DNA from: Nyssa sinensis
Taxonomy: Eukaryota; Streptophyta; Magnoliopsida; Cornales; Nyssaceae
Reading direction: 5' to 3'
NCBI GenBank assembly: GCA_008638375.1
Contig: CM018051.1
Location: 31,690,740-31,754,739 of the forward strand
Length of the DNA stretch: 64,000 nucleotides
The position numbers and the translations under genes were made by a program. The notes under the pieces are model-generated. The model did not search any database and had not been told where the DNA came from. It saw nothing but the letters and a program-made list of their open reading frames with translations. This document shows positions 45,450 through 56,798 of the stretch, in pieces (the first letter of the stretch is position 1; each line of letters opens with the position of its first letter).

Positions 45450-47140
45450 TGTAAAGATCTGAAATTTTTCTTTTTGGAAAAAAGAAATATTTTTTTTTTA
45501 AAATATAAATATGTGTATATGTATGTAATGTGTATCATCTATGTGCATGTTTGTGTATATATATATATATATATAATGTGTTGTATATAGGTATGCATAG
45601 TGGATTGTATATATATATATACATATATGTACTAAACGGGAGTGGGAAACAGTAGGTCTGTGTGTGTGAGCCAGTGTGTTGGCCAGTGTGTGTGTAGGTG
45701 TAATATATATATATATATATATGAAAACCCAAAGATACAAACAATGCATTAAATGTATTCTGAAAAGAAGGAAAAAAAGAAGAAATTAGGACAGTGAGAA
45801 GTCAGAAAAGGGGAGAAAGAGGGGGGGTGCGGTGGCCTTGAGTGAGGTTATGTGTATATATCTATGTATATATATATATATACATATATATATATTAACT
45901 ATGTGCTTTGGTGAGAGAGAAAGTCAGAAAGGAAGGCTGAGTGTAGAAGCTGTGGGTACGTCGAGGGGAGGCTAAAGTCAAGCCAAGTTGGAACAGAAGA
46001 GAAGAAGGGGAGACGTGCACTAGAAAAACCCAGAAAATTTGGAACACTAAAAGGAAAGGAAAGGGTGGCCTGACCTTCTACATCCTCACTGTTTAGTTCA
46101 GCTACACAGTAGGCACGACTTTCTAGGGTTTTGACAAACCCATCAGGTATGATGTTTTCCTAATGTAAGAAATGGGGCTAAGTTTAGGAATATCTTGTGA
46201 GTGAATTGCATGACTTATATGTTTAACTGTTATTAGGAGATTATTTGGAATATGTTTGCCTAATAATTTAAAGTTGGTTGTTTACATGCTTATGTGTCTC
46301 TTGCATTCTTTGAGATAGTAAAGTGATGAATGTAAACTGTGACCATGTGTTTAAGTTGATTGTGTGAGATATTTATTCATGTGGAATAAGCTTTGTGATT
46401 TAAACCTTATTGTTGCTTCGAGTATGATACATTATCGAAAGCATGCCTCAGTGAGATTCGATTATTGTGTGGTGAAATCAAAGCATATTGGCATATGGTG
46501 AATTCTTCGGAAACATAGTGTAGGTTGAGCACGTGGTGCTATACATTATGAGGGTGTAGATTCTGTGGTGAAAAACCCAAAATTGGTCATTGCATTAGTG
46601 CCTAGATCCATTAAGGGGAGGCCCGTAAACAGGAATTGGTACTCAGATCCAGTGGATGCGGTCCGTAAACGAGACATGGGTATGGCATTGAGTACATAGG
46701 TGTGTCATGTATACTTTCATTGCATTGTATTAATGAACTGGAAAACATCTAGATTATACATGTACACTTTGCATATGCCACGCCTTAATTTTGTTTCTTA
46801 CATTAGCATTATGTTATACCAACAGTTGAGCTGACCCATTCGTGGGATATTATATTTCAGATGACGACCTTTCTACATGAGACTCGATGATGTCTTAATG
46901 AAAGAAAGAACTTGGAACTACATTTGGCTCGTGGGGGCGTATTTTGATGTTGTACAAGGGCATAAGCCCTAGTCTATTTCATGTTTAATTGTATGTTATG
47001 AAACAATGGGCAAGGTCTTATCGATTGTATCAGAACAGGAATTGGGTTAGTGTTTGGAATGCATGTAATTGTCCTTTATTATTATCTTAATTTGTTTATT
47101 TCACTCACTCCCCGGGTTTGTGGTAATTCGGGGTGTGACC
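45450..47140 (+). repeat. 5' LTR of the chromodomain element
   Basis: 1691 bp from TGTAAAGATCTGAAATT to GGGTGTGACC. It carries (AT)n and (GT)n runs at 45550-45720 and 45860-45890 and a purine-rich leader at 45780-45850. It matches 52480-53041 plus 56799-57946. Confidence 0.9.
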
Positions 47141-47144
47141 AACG

Positions 47145-47156
47145 TGATATCAGAGC
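47145..47156 (+). promoter_or_regulatory. Primer binding site of the chromodomain element
   Basis: TGATATCAGAGC, one mismatch to the initiator-Met tRNA PBS TGGTATCAGAGC, four bases after the LTR. Confidence 0.82.
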
Positions 47157-47548
47157 ATAGGTTCGAACACCTAGAGACTGAGGGTTGTTGTTGAACACCA
47201 TAAGACCCTAGAGGAAAGAGTGAGACTTAGTGTGAGCTGTCGGTAGTATGTGATAGGATCTTGTGTGTTATGTGATTATATACACTTGAAGAATGACTTG
47301 TTTTGATTATGTGTTGATTGATGCTATGTTATGATGCATGATTATGTGATTTAATGTAGTGAGATGCATGATATGTGTAATGTGTGAGAATTGATTAAGT
47401 GTACATTATGACATGCTATACGTACAACCTATGATGTGTAAATTTGCTGATTAGACCATGACTGGGATTTCTTTTTTCAAAATTGGAATGCTTATGTCTA
47501 GATGTCAAAAGGGGTATTAAATTTTTTCTTTTCCTTGGACTTGTAAAC

Positions 47549-49080
47549 ATGCCACCGAGACGAGCTCCTGCGAGAGCCGGGCAGCCTAGACGGGGTAGAC
47601 CTAGGGCTACTGCCTAGGCCCGACGCGGCAGACCCAAAGTTACTACTCCTCCTCATGGCACGACAGGGGAGACTGTTGCTCCCGCTGATGCACCTGCCCA
47701 CAGCTCAGCTGAGGAGGCTATTGCTCCTGCTCCTGCACCTGTTCCAGTGCTTGCCCCAATAGAAGAGGTAGAGCAGACTGTTGGTACCAAGGACATGGCA
47801 GCCATCTTACAAAAGTGCCTTTATGCTGTCTAGGAGGCGAGGCCTACAGGTAGGGAGATGCGGGATACCTTCGTGATGAAGGTGTTCCAGAGGATGAGAA
47901 CTCTCACTTTTGCCAGACAGCTTGATCCATTAGTCGCAGAGGAGTGGCTGAGACAGATCACCAGGATTCTAGATTCATAGGGTATAGTTGAGCCACACCT
48001 ATGTATTTGATGTGCCACCTTTCAGTTCACGAATTTGGCTAGCTAGTGGTGGGAAGTAGCCGTTGACCGGCTACACAGTTTTGGTGAGGGTTGGAGTGCA
48101 TTTGTGGCCATGTTCAATGACCACTATTTCCCAAAGACTGCCAAGATCGGCTTCTTGGAGTATTTTGGGGCACTACTCCAGAAGGATATAACAGTGACTC
48201 AGTACGAGTCCCGATTTACTGTATTGGGGAGATTTGCCCCACACATTATTGGGGAGGAGCGTCTGAGGGTCTTTCATTTTGTCAAGGGCTTGAAGACCTC
48301 TATTAGGGAGAAGTTGGCCAGACACATTATTGACACATATGAGGAGGCAGTGACCAGGGCCACTAGAGTGGAGAGAGAGCTGGCTGACATTAGAGGGATC
48401 AGGGATTCCCGTGCCCAAGGCAGGACAGCCATAGCACAGATGCCTACGCCTGTCCAGTCTACTATGCTTGCCCTAACTCACACCGGTGGGAGACCATTGA
48501 AGAGGTCCCAGACCGGTGCATCTTTTCGATCGACATCCAAGAGGCTTGCTTAGTTCTTAGCCCCCCAACCTATTATGTCTGCTGCTCCTCGAGAGGGGGT
48601 ATCGCAGGGACCTATTACATGTTACCGGTGTAGGCAACCTGGCCATAGAATGGCCGATTACCCATAAAGAGATTCTAGTCAGGGATATGGGGCTCGACCG
48701 AGTCAAATGTCACTTCCACCCTAGACACAGGGACAGGGGTGGGGAGCCCCACGACTTTGCTACACTTGCCACTAGACAAGCCATGTTAGGGCCAACTGCC
48801 CTCAAGGGCAGACCTCACAAAGCACGTCGAGACCCCATTATTACCAGTATTCCCAGATACCTCTACCACAGTCACAGATAAACCATAGACCCCCAGCACC
48901 CTATTACCAGTTTGCACCCTTCGCACTGAGTGTTAAAGCTCCCGCACCAAGAGGAAGAGGTCAGCAGGGGCAGAGAGGGGGAGGTAGGCAGGGCCAGACT
49001 ACCCAGGGTCGTGTTTATGCAGTAGCCACCCCAGAGGCCTCTACTTCTAGACCATCAGTAGTTCAAGTACACTCCTTGTG
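47549..49080 (+). pseudogene. Chromodomain element gag
   Basis: ATG 47549 opens MPPRRAPARAGQPRRGRPRA, the usual basic start of this clade. The same frame carries the gag core up to 48553 (YFPKTAKIGFLEYF, RFAPHIIGEERLRVFHFVKG, REKLARHIIDTYEEAVTRAT), broken by TAG codons. A zinc knuckle CYRCRQPGHRMADY follows at about 48620, its last Cys lost. A frameshift then separates gag from protease. Confidence 0.85.
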
Positions 49081-49377
49081 TTTAGTTCATAGGTTAGTGT
49101 ACTGATAGACTCAGGTGCATCGCATTCATTCATATCTACTATGCTTGCCATGTCATTGGGGTTGGATATAGATTGGTTCAATCCACCGTTGCATGTTGAC
49201 ACACCAGTTAGGGGTAGTGTGATATTGACGATGATCTGTAGAGATTGCTCGCTAGAGATAGTTGATCGCGCCCTTTACTTTGATTTCATTTTGCTTGACA
49301 TGACTGGCTTTGATGTTATTTTGGGGATGGATTGGTTGTTTACCTACTAGGCGAGGATAGATTGCTATAGAGGGAGA
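49081..49377 (+). pseudogene. Chromodomain element protease
   Basis: Active site LIDSGASHSFIST at about 49105, then DRALYFDFILLDMTGFDVIL and GMDWL near 49330. Out of frame with gag, and a TAG follows TY at 49348. Confidence 0.82.
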
Positions 49378-51140
49378 GTGATAGTATGTACTCCAGAAGG
49401 AGATAGCTTTCATTTCACAGGAGATCGTGGGGATTTCTTAGTGCCACCCTTGTACGACTCGAGGAGTTGTGGAGGCCATAGTTACATGTTGGCTAGCTTG
49501 GTTGTAGGGGATAATGGGACTATAGAGAGTGTATTGCCACCAGTAGTGGATGAGTTTCGTGATGTTTTCCAGGATGACTTGACTAGTCTACTGCCGAGAC
49601 GGGAGATAAAGTTCATGATAGAGCTTATCCCTGGCACTGTGCCTATTTCCATTCCACCCTACCGTATGGCTCCAGCTGAGTTGAGAGAGTTGAAGGAGCA
49701 GTTGACTAATTTGCAGAGTAAGGGGTTTATCCGTCCTAGTACTTCTCTGTGGGGTGCTTTAGCACTATTTGCAAAGAAGAAGGATGGGACATTACGGTTG
49801 TATGTGGACAATAAGAGGCTGAACCGGGTTACCATCAAGAACAAGTACCCATTACCGAGGATAGATGACCTGTTTGATCAGCTTAGGGGTTCGAGATGTT
49901 TCTCAAAAATTGATTTTCGGTCTGGGTATCATCAGTTGAGAGTATGGGAGGAGGATATAGCGAAGACAGCTTTCCGCACTCGTTATGGGCATTATGAGTT
50001 CCTAGTTATGCCATTCGGTGTGACGAATGCCCTGGCGGCATTCATGGACTTGATGCACCATATTTTTGGCCCTTGTATAGATCAGTTTGTCGTGGTGTTT
50101 GTTGATGATATTTTGATTTACTCGCCTTTTGAGGATGAGCATGCCTTTCACCTACGGACTGTGTTACAAATTTTGAGGGAGCACCATTTATTTGCCAAGT
50201 TCTCGAACTGTGAGTTTTGGCTTCAAGAGGTGCAGTTTTTGGGCATGTTGTGTCAGGGAGTGGAGTATCTGTAGATCCTTCTAAGATTGACTCTATTATG
50301 AGCTGGGAGAGGCTGAAGCACGTGTTTGAGATTCAGAGTTTCTTGGGATTGGCAGGATACTACTGTCGGTTTGTGGAGGGGTTTTCTCATCTTGTCGCGC
50401 CGATGACTCGTCTGACGCACAAGGGCATTAGATTTGAGTGGACAGAAGATTGTGAGCAGTCATTTCAGGAGCTGAAGAGGAGACTGACTTTAGCGCCAGT
50501 CTTGATTATACCTGAGGGAGGTATGGGCTATACTGTGTATTGTGATGCTTCCCCAGAGGGATTAAGCTGTGTGTTGATGCAATAGGGTAGAGTGGTAGCC
50601 TATGATTCTCGTCAGTTGAAGAGCCATGAGAAGAATGACCCCACACATGATTTAGAGTTAGCTGCCATCATCTTTGCACTTAAGAGTTGGCGACACTACT
50701 TATATAGGGTGAGGTTCGAGGTGTTCTCAGATCACAAGAGCCTTAGATACATTTTCACGGAGAAGGACTTGAACCTTCGACAGAGGAGGTGGATGGAGTA
50801 TATGAAGGACTATGACTTTGACCTTCAATACCATATTGGGAAGGCCAACGTCATAGCAGATACACCTAGTAAGAGGCCGAGGAGCACTGTAGCTAGCATT
50901 GCTATTAGGAAGTGGGAGATGATGGGAGACATTGGAGAGTTTGACTTAAAGCTTGCCGAGTCTGAGGGACATGCCACACTGTTCAGTGTGTGTGCACAAC
51001 ATTCACTGTTGAGTAGGGTTATTGAGGCACAATTACAGGACATAGAGGCCGAACAGATTAGAGCACGAGTTGCTAGTACCGAGGGCTTTGAGGGGTCGAC
51101 AGTTCATTCTGACCTTAGTTTGAGGTATATGGGTAGAGTC
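49378..51140 (+). pseudogene. Chromodomain element RT and RNase H
   Basis: RT in frame 49378-50274: [69 protein letters not shown] and [12 protein letters not shown] one-base shift then moves to the frame 50217-50585 ([16 protein letters not shown]). RNase H in 50592-51140: [48 protein letters not shown] and [14 protein letters not shown] (Asp-Thr-Pro where relatives have Asp-Ala-Leu). A TAG at 50583-50585 splits the pieces. Confidence 0.88.
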
Positions 51141-52276
51141 TTTGTTCCCGAGTCTCTTAGAGCTGATGTCCTTAAAGATTTCCATCATTCACGCCTAGCA
51201 GTGCACCTAAGGGGCACTAAGATGTATCATGATTTACGCCACCAGTATTGCTGGACGGGGATGAAGGTAGACGTAGCGCAGTTCGTATCTAGATGTCTCA
51301 CGTGCCAACAGGTGAAGGCTGAGCACTAGAGGCCTGGGGGTTTGTTATAGCCATTACCAGTAGCCGAGTGGAAGTGGGAGCATGTTACTATGGATTTTGT
51401 GATGGGTCTTCCGAAGTCATCTAGGGGTCACGATGCAGTTTGGGTTGTTATGGACAAGTTAACGAAGTCCGCCCATTTTTTTCCGATTAGAACGATTGAT
51501 TTATCGGATGTCTTCAATAGGTTGTATATCCAAGAGATAATACGACTACATGGGGTTCCCATATCCATTATTTCAGACAGGGACTCACGTTTCACTGCAC
51601 GATTTTGGCAGAGTCTACAGACAGCCTTAGGGACTCAGCTACAGTTTGTACTGCCTTCCACCCTCAGACTGACGGTCAGTCAGAGCGTACCATTCGGATC
51701 CTTGAGGACATGCTTAGAGCTTGTGTTATGGACTTCAGGGGTAGCTGGGAGGATCACCTTACTTTGGTAGAGTTTGCCTACAATAACAGCTATCAGTCCA
51801 GTATTGAGATGGCACCATTTGAGGCGTTGTATGGTAGGTCGTGTCGTTCACCGGTGTGTTGGACTATGGTAGGGGAGACAACTATTTTGGGGCCCGACTT
51901 AGTCCGTGCGACCACGGAGAAGATACAGGTGATCCGGCAGCGACTGTTAACAACATAGAGCCATCAGAAGAGTTATGCAGACAGGAGGCGACGACCTCTG
52001 TCATTTGATGTTGGGGGACATGTGTTCCTCAAGGTAGCCCCACGGCGAGGATTGAGGAGATTTGGGCGCAGTGGAAAGCTGTCGCCACGGTTTATAGGCC
52101 CATTTGAGATCCTTGGGAAGGTTGGTGAGGTGGCCTATAAGCTAGCATTACCGCCACAGCTATCTGGGGTTCACGATGTCTTCCATATGTCGATGTTGAG
52201 GAAGTATGAGCCTGACCCCTCGCATGTACTAGATTGGATAGATCTTCAGTTGGAGGGTGACGCTTCTTATGATTAG
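51141..52276 (+). pseudogene. Chromodomain element integrase
   Basis: Zinc finger: [20 protein letters not shown], then [12 protein letters not shown]. Catalytic Asp in [11 protein letters not shown] and [10 protein letters not shown], and Glu in [12 protein letters not shown] after a frameshift near 51640. C-terminal module GPFEILGKVGEVAYKLALP and HDVFHMSMLRKYEPDPSHVL. Three stops (after KAEH at 51327, in GGLL at 51347, after LLTT at 51956) and one frame change. Confidence 0.87.
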
Positions 52277-52432
52277 AGACCCGTTGAGATATTAGACTCG
52301 AGGGACCAGGTTTTGCGAGGCAAGACCATCCCTTTGGTCAAGGTTCGTTGGAACCATCATGGGGTCGAGGAGGCTACTTGGGAACGTGAGGCTGAGGTCC
52401 GTGCTAGGTACCCCGAGTTGTTTGTCCATTGA
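52277..52432 (+). pseudogene. Chromodomain at the end of integrase
   Basis: Directly after a TAG (52274-52276), in the same frame, reads RPVEILDSRDQVLRGKTIPL, then VKVRWNHHGVEEATWERE and RARYPELF, ending at TGA 52430-52432. This is the chromodomain type of plant Tekay/Del elements, thought to guide insertion to heterochromatin. It is separated from integrase only by the one stop. Confidence 0.85.
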
Positions 52433-52466
52433 TATATATTTTTAAATTTCTGGACGAAATTTCTTT

Positions 52467-52479
52467 AAGGGAGGAAGGA
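52467..52479 (+). promoter_or_regulatory. Polypurine tract of the chromodomain element
   Basis: AAGGGAGGAAGGA immediately before the 3' LTR start TGTAACGATC. Confidence 0.85.
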
Positions 52480-52911
52480 TGTAACGATCTAAAATTTTTC
52501 TTTTTGGAAAAAAGAATTTTCTTTTCCAAATATGAATATATGTGTGTATGTATGTAATGTGTGTCATCTATGTGCATGTGTGTGTATATATATATATATA
52601 ATGTGTTGTATATAGGTATGTGTAGTGGATTGTATATATATATACATATATGTAGTAAAGGGGAGTGGGAAACAGTAGGTTTGTGTGTGTGTGTACTATT
52701 GTGTGTGTGTGAGCCAGTGTGTTGGCATGTGTGTGCAGGTGTAATATAATATATATATATATATATATGAAAACCCAAAGATACAAGCAATGCATTAAAT
52801 GCATTCTGAAAAGAAGGAAAAAAAAGAAGAAATTAGGACAGTGGGAAGTCAGAAATGGGGGGAAAGAGTGGGGCTGTAGTGGCCTTGAGTGAGGTTATGT
52901 GTATATATCTA

Positions 52912-52949
<38 letters not shown>

Positions 52950-53041
52950 CTGTGTGCTTTGGTGAGAGAGAAAGTCAGAACGGAAGGCTGAGTGTGAGAG
53001 CTGTGGGTGTGTCAAGAGGAGGCTGAAGTCAAGCCAAGTTG
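52480..53041 (+). repeat. 3' LTR of the chromodomain element, left part
   Basis: TGTAACGATCTAAAATT onwards, matching the 5' LTR from 45450, up to CAAGCCAAGTTG where the solo LTR 53042-56793 inserted. AGTTG at 53037-53041 is the target duplication. Confidence 0.9.
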
Positions 53042-53360
53042 TGTAATACCCCAATTTCGTAACTGACATGTTTTGCATATGAGAAAACTGTTTTGGGAAT
53101 GAAATGTCAGGTTTAGCTAATTTAATGCCTATTTTTAATAGTGATAAAACTCGAATTAGCTAATTATGGGAAACTCAAGAAAATAAAAACTGACATTGGA
53201 CCTTGGTCAATGGAAGATATTCTGAGTAGGAAGTGACAGAAAGAAACTGCACTGAAAAAGAGGTTACGGATTAGAAGTTATGGCCAAAACAGTGAAACTA
53301 GAATTCAGCGACAACCAAACAGGGCCTTAACCAGAAAATAAGAGAAAAATGGTCACTTGG

Positions 53361-53440
53361 GAGGCCAAGGGGAATTGAACCCTTGACCTACCAAGGTAAG
53401 CAACTTGTCCCAAAAAGTTACCAACTAGGCTGTTGGTTAC
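53361..53440 (-). repeat. tRNA-like (Pol III promoter) module
   Basis: The minus strand has AGCCTAGTTGGTAAC (box A and D-arm like) and AAGGGTTCAATTCCCCTT, a T-arm with a perfect AAGGG/CCCTT stem and box B GGTTCAATTCC. The acceptor and anticodon arms are not convincing, so it is a tRNA-derived SINE fragment or a decayed tRNA rather than an active gene. Confidence 0.45.
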
Positions 53441-54734
53441 TTTGTGCATAAATACAGCAATATATGTATATAACCTATAATCTGCTCAAGTCACCACCCA
53501 AATTGGCCAATGGCCTTACATGCAAGACTCCCATTATTAGCTTACCTCATCTCCTCTCACATCAGTTTTTCAATCAACCGAGACTCCATTGATATGCATA
53601 TCTGAATACATATATGAGAGACATCATAATGGTCAAGGTACACCCCCATCCACCAACCAAATTGCATGCAAAACCTAAACCATGGTTTTGAAGACAAACC
53701 ACCTAGCAAGCTGTGTGCTGCCATGTCTCTATATATATATTAGGTTGGTGAATGCATGAGAGGTTTGGAGTGGGAGAAATTCTTAGAGAGAGGGAGAGAG
53801 TGAAAAACCTTGATACAAGTGAGTATAAGCACTGTGTGTACGGGAAGAAGGAACTGGGCATACCTGCAGCAACCAAGGAAGCTCTGAGTTGGGTCGTGAC
53901 AGAGAGAAAGAGGCACTGTTGAAGGTAAATACCAATTTCCTTCATTTCTTATTTTTGAATTTTAGAACTGTTTGATGGGTTACTAAGGATATAGACTACA
54001 TGCATGCCTCATTATTGACTCTAGGAACTGTTTTGAGTGTATAGCATGGCTTAGAGGTCTCGGATAGGTCAAAAACCATGAAACCCGAGACCAACCTCCA
54101 TTGATGAACCTTGGAAAACCCAGGTCTGAATCGACCATAACAGTTCAGAGTTTTGAATGTTAAGACCTGAAATAGACCCCAAGAGGATCTCAAATATGTA
54201 CCTACACGACCCCAGAACTCACTGTAGCCCCACGAAATTGGAAATGAACCTACGGGTTTAAAATCCAATCCGTTAAAACTCGAGACTAAACTGAAATATA
54301 TAAATAGGGTCTTGATCCTTATGGTTTGTAGGTCACGTAGCTTCAAACCACACACAAAATGGTTGAGAAATAAGGATGCTAGATCGAGTTGCAGGTCACG
54401 GTTATCCTCTTGAAAACAGAACTTGTTAGGTTGATTCGATGCTCAAAACCGATGCCAAAGTGTTGGTGTGACCCTCAGGAGTCGATACCACCCAAAAACA
54501 GCAAGAAACCGTACCCTAAAACTCACGAAATAGAAGCTAAAAATCTGTAAAAATTAGGGCAACACCGAGTCAGTTTGTGGAGAAGACGGAGTTGACTCGG
54601 CCAAGTCGACCGAGTCGATCGAGTCGAGATGGGTTGGGCCGAGCCAACTCGGACATGTGTCAAACAACCGGACTGCCACCACATTAATGAAACTGCGTCG
54701 TTTTGGGTAAACTAGTTTTAAATTATTTTAGGGC

Positions 54735-54753
54735 TGACGTCATCGTGACGTCA
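54735..54753. promoter_or_regulatory. Paired TGACGTCA palindromes
   Basis: TGACGTCA at 54735-54742 and 54746-54753, the same 11-bp spacing as at 28838-28856 in the related LTR. Likely bZIP-type sites. Confidence 0.5.
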
Positions 54754-55602
54754 GCAATGTAACAGAACCGGTCAGAACCGGACTGAACCGGACCGGTTCA
54801 GTTGTAAAGAGACTGAACCCTTTGGTTCAGTTTTGAACTTTTAAAAATTTGCAAACTGACCCCCACTATTTGACAGAATTATACTAAGGCTCAGATTTTG
54901 AAAATCTTATGCAATTATACCCCTGAAAAATTAAATAAAATAATAAAATAATTATTTAATTATTTTATTAAAAGGGAATAATTACCATAATGCCCCTGGA
55001 CCTTAAACAAGTCAAACCAAGTCCGAATTTAATGATTGAATAGTGTAATCTTACTATTTCGGGCATTCCGAACTCAATGGTGGAGTCCGATTTGTGAAAC
55101 CAAGTCCCAAAAAATACAGACATGTAAAGGGTAAATGACCATACTGCCCCTAATGACACATAGGGCCAAATTTTACTGAAAGATAGTCCATTTTAATTAT
55201 GTTGGACATTCCGGACTCAATGGTGAGGTCCGTGACTGCAAATAAAGTACCGAAAAATACAACATATGAAATTACCATAATACCCCTGACACTATACAAG
55301 GCCTAAATGAAGTCCGATTAAAACGGAATTAATACTAGTGGTAGACCTGACACTTGTGAGACTGTATACATGATTAGATGACGCATCCGAGATAGAAATC
55401 ATGTGACGGCAAAAATGACCAAAATACCCCTGACATACCCGAACCCAGATTTAAAAGCCGAGAGAGTCTAAATTGACTTTCTTCAACCTTCCGAACTCAA
55501 TGGTTAGGTCTATAATATGAAAATCAGAACCGATAAATATATGAAGGCATCTGTTCTAACATGTCAAACTGTGTTCTAGGTAAAAATATCACTTAAACTA
55601 CC

Positions 55603-56389
55603 ATGGACAAACAGGGCAAGAAATTCACCATCATGACTAAGGCCCAGAGGTTAGCCGATAAGAAACAGCAAGAGTTTATGCAAGAATTACTGAGGCAGCA
55701 AAGAGTTATTGAGCGCCATATTAGAATAGCTAAGTCCACTGAAATCGTCTCCGTTCAGCCCTTCATATATAAGGCACGTACTAAAGAAATGATTGCCGAG
55801 GCCAAGATGAAAAAACAGGAAGATACTGAAACCCTAAGCCAAATGCTTAAGAGGTAAAACCTATGAACTAGCCACTATAAGTTAGTTCCATGAAACCCAT
55901 CATAGGGTAGACTTACTCAGTCTAAAGTCATGAGTTGATAAATCTTTATAAATTGTTTTAGGCTTAAAGAGAAAAAGAGGAAGGCTCCGTTCATAGCTTC
56001 AAACTCAAATATTGAAGGTGAGTAACTTCTGACACTGTTTAAGTTACTGCTCCTTGATCTGCTAAATTGTTTCGAATACCATATGTTTTAAATGCAATCG
56101 TTTTAAATGCATGCTTTTATCACCGATGACATGGTTTTTAGTTTCTCAAATGATTAACTATACTTCTGATTGATATGCTAGCACTCTGAACCGTTTATCT
56201 GTTTTGATCTATTGAACTTGACTTGGATTTATTGAACTATTAATTCCAAACTGATTTACTTAACCATGTGATTTAAGCAAAGATTGAATTCGAAACTCTT
56301 GCCTGGATATCTGTGTTACTCACTGGGCTTTTAAAGCTCATTCCATTATTTTAATAATTTCAGGGGAACCCTCAGATGGACAGGTTTAG
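55603..56389 (+). CDS. Spliced 110-aa ORF carried inside a long LTR
   Basis: Proposed exons 55603-55853, 55962-56017 and 56364-56389 with GT-AG introns (108 and 346 nt). Phases agree (2, then 1), giving 110 codons without a stop. ATG context is CTACCATGG, close to the plant optimum. The product is strongly charged and helix-prone: start MDKQGKKFTIMTKAQRLADK, middle QEFMQELLRQQRVIERHIR, a basic LKEKKRKAP patch that could act as a nuclear signal, and the end GEPSDGQV. No known domain recognised. Exons 2 and 3 have positional, phase-matched counterparts in two other long LTRs (13342-13397 with 12501-12526; 27795-27849 with 26582-26721). Expression and function are unproven. Confidence 0.45.
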
Positions 56390-56798
56390 CAGGTGCAGAA
56401 CTTAGGGGGAAAATGTTGGAGACCCCCAGATAGAATGATAACCCATTTTTGAGAATCTATACCATTTTTGTACTTTTTGTGTAACTGAACAGATTATGAC
56501 CTTTTGTAGTGAAACTGTTTTGTAATCTTGATTAAGATAGGTCTGACTATGATATATCCTGAATGCTCTACCAAGTAAATATGTATGCATTCTCATGTGA
56601 AAATTCCGCTGCTTAAACTATATATGTTGAATGCATTATGCTTGGGATTTAGATCGGAATGGCCTTTGGTTAGGATTACCGTCGGGGTTTTGTTTTCAAA
56701 AAAAAAAAAAAAACTGATAAAACCCGATGGGTGCCTAACTGGCCTTTGCCACGTACCCCAAATCCGCACAGGGTGGGTCTGGGGGATGTGACAAGTTG

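Larger units (their letters stand above)
53042..56793 (+). mobile_element. 3.75-kb solo LTR nested in the chromovirus 3' LTR
   Basis: TGTAATACCCC to GGGGATGTGACA, with AGTTG at 53037-53041 and 56794-56798. It is the same superfamily as the LARD LTRs, in opposite orientation (forward is plus). Forward order: tRNA-like module, TATA-like zone (53447-53480 and about 53729), purine-rich leader (about 53765-53810), paired TGACGTCA (54735-54753), GAACCGG cluster (54769-54840), about five GGACTC modules (54975-55535), spliced ORF (55603-56389), end. No internal region, so a solo LTR. Confidence 0.88.

Noticed and set aside
45498..45749. ORFs in the chromovirus LTR, also at 52404-52804
   Set aside because: Translations of (AT)n and (GT)n runs. 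They recur in both LTRs only because the LTRs are copies.
53361..53440. A functional tRNA gene
   Set aside because: Only the D- and T-arm equivalents fit; acceptor and anticodon stems are not formed.
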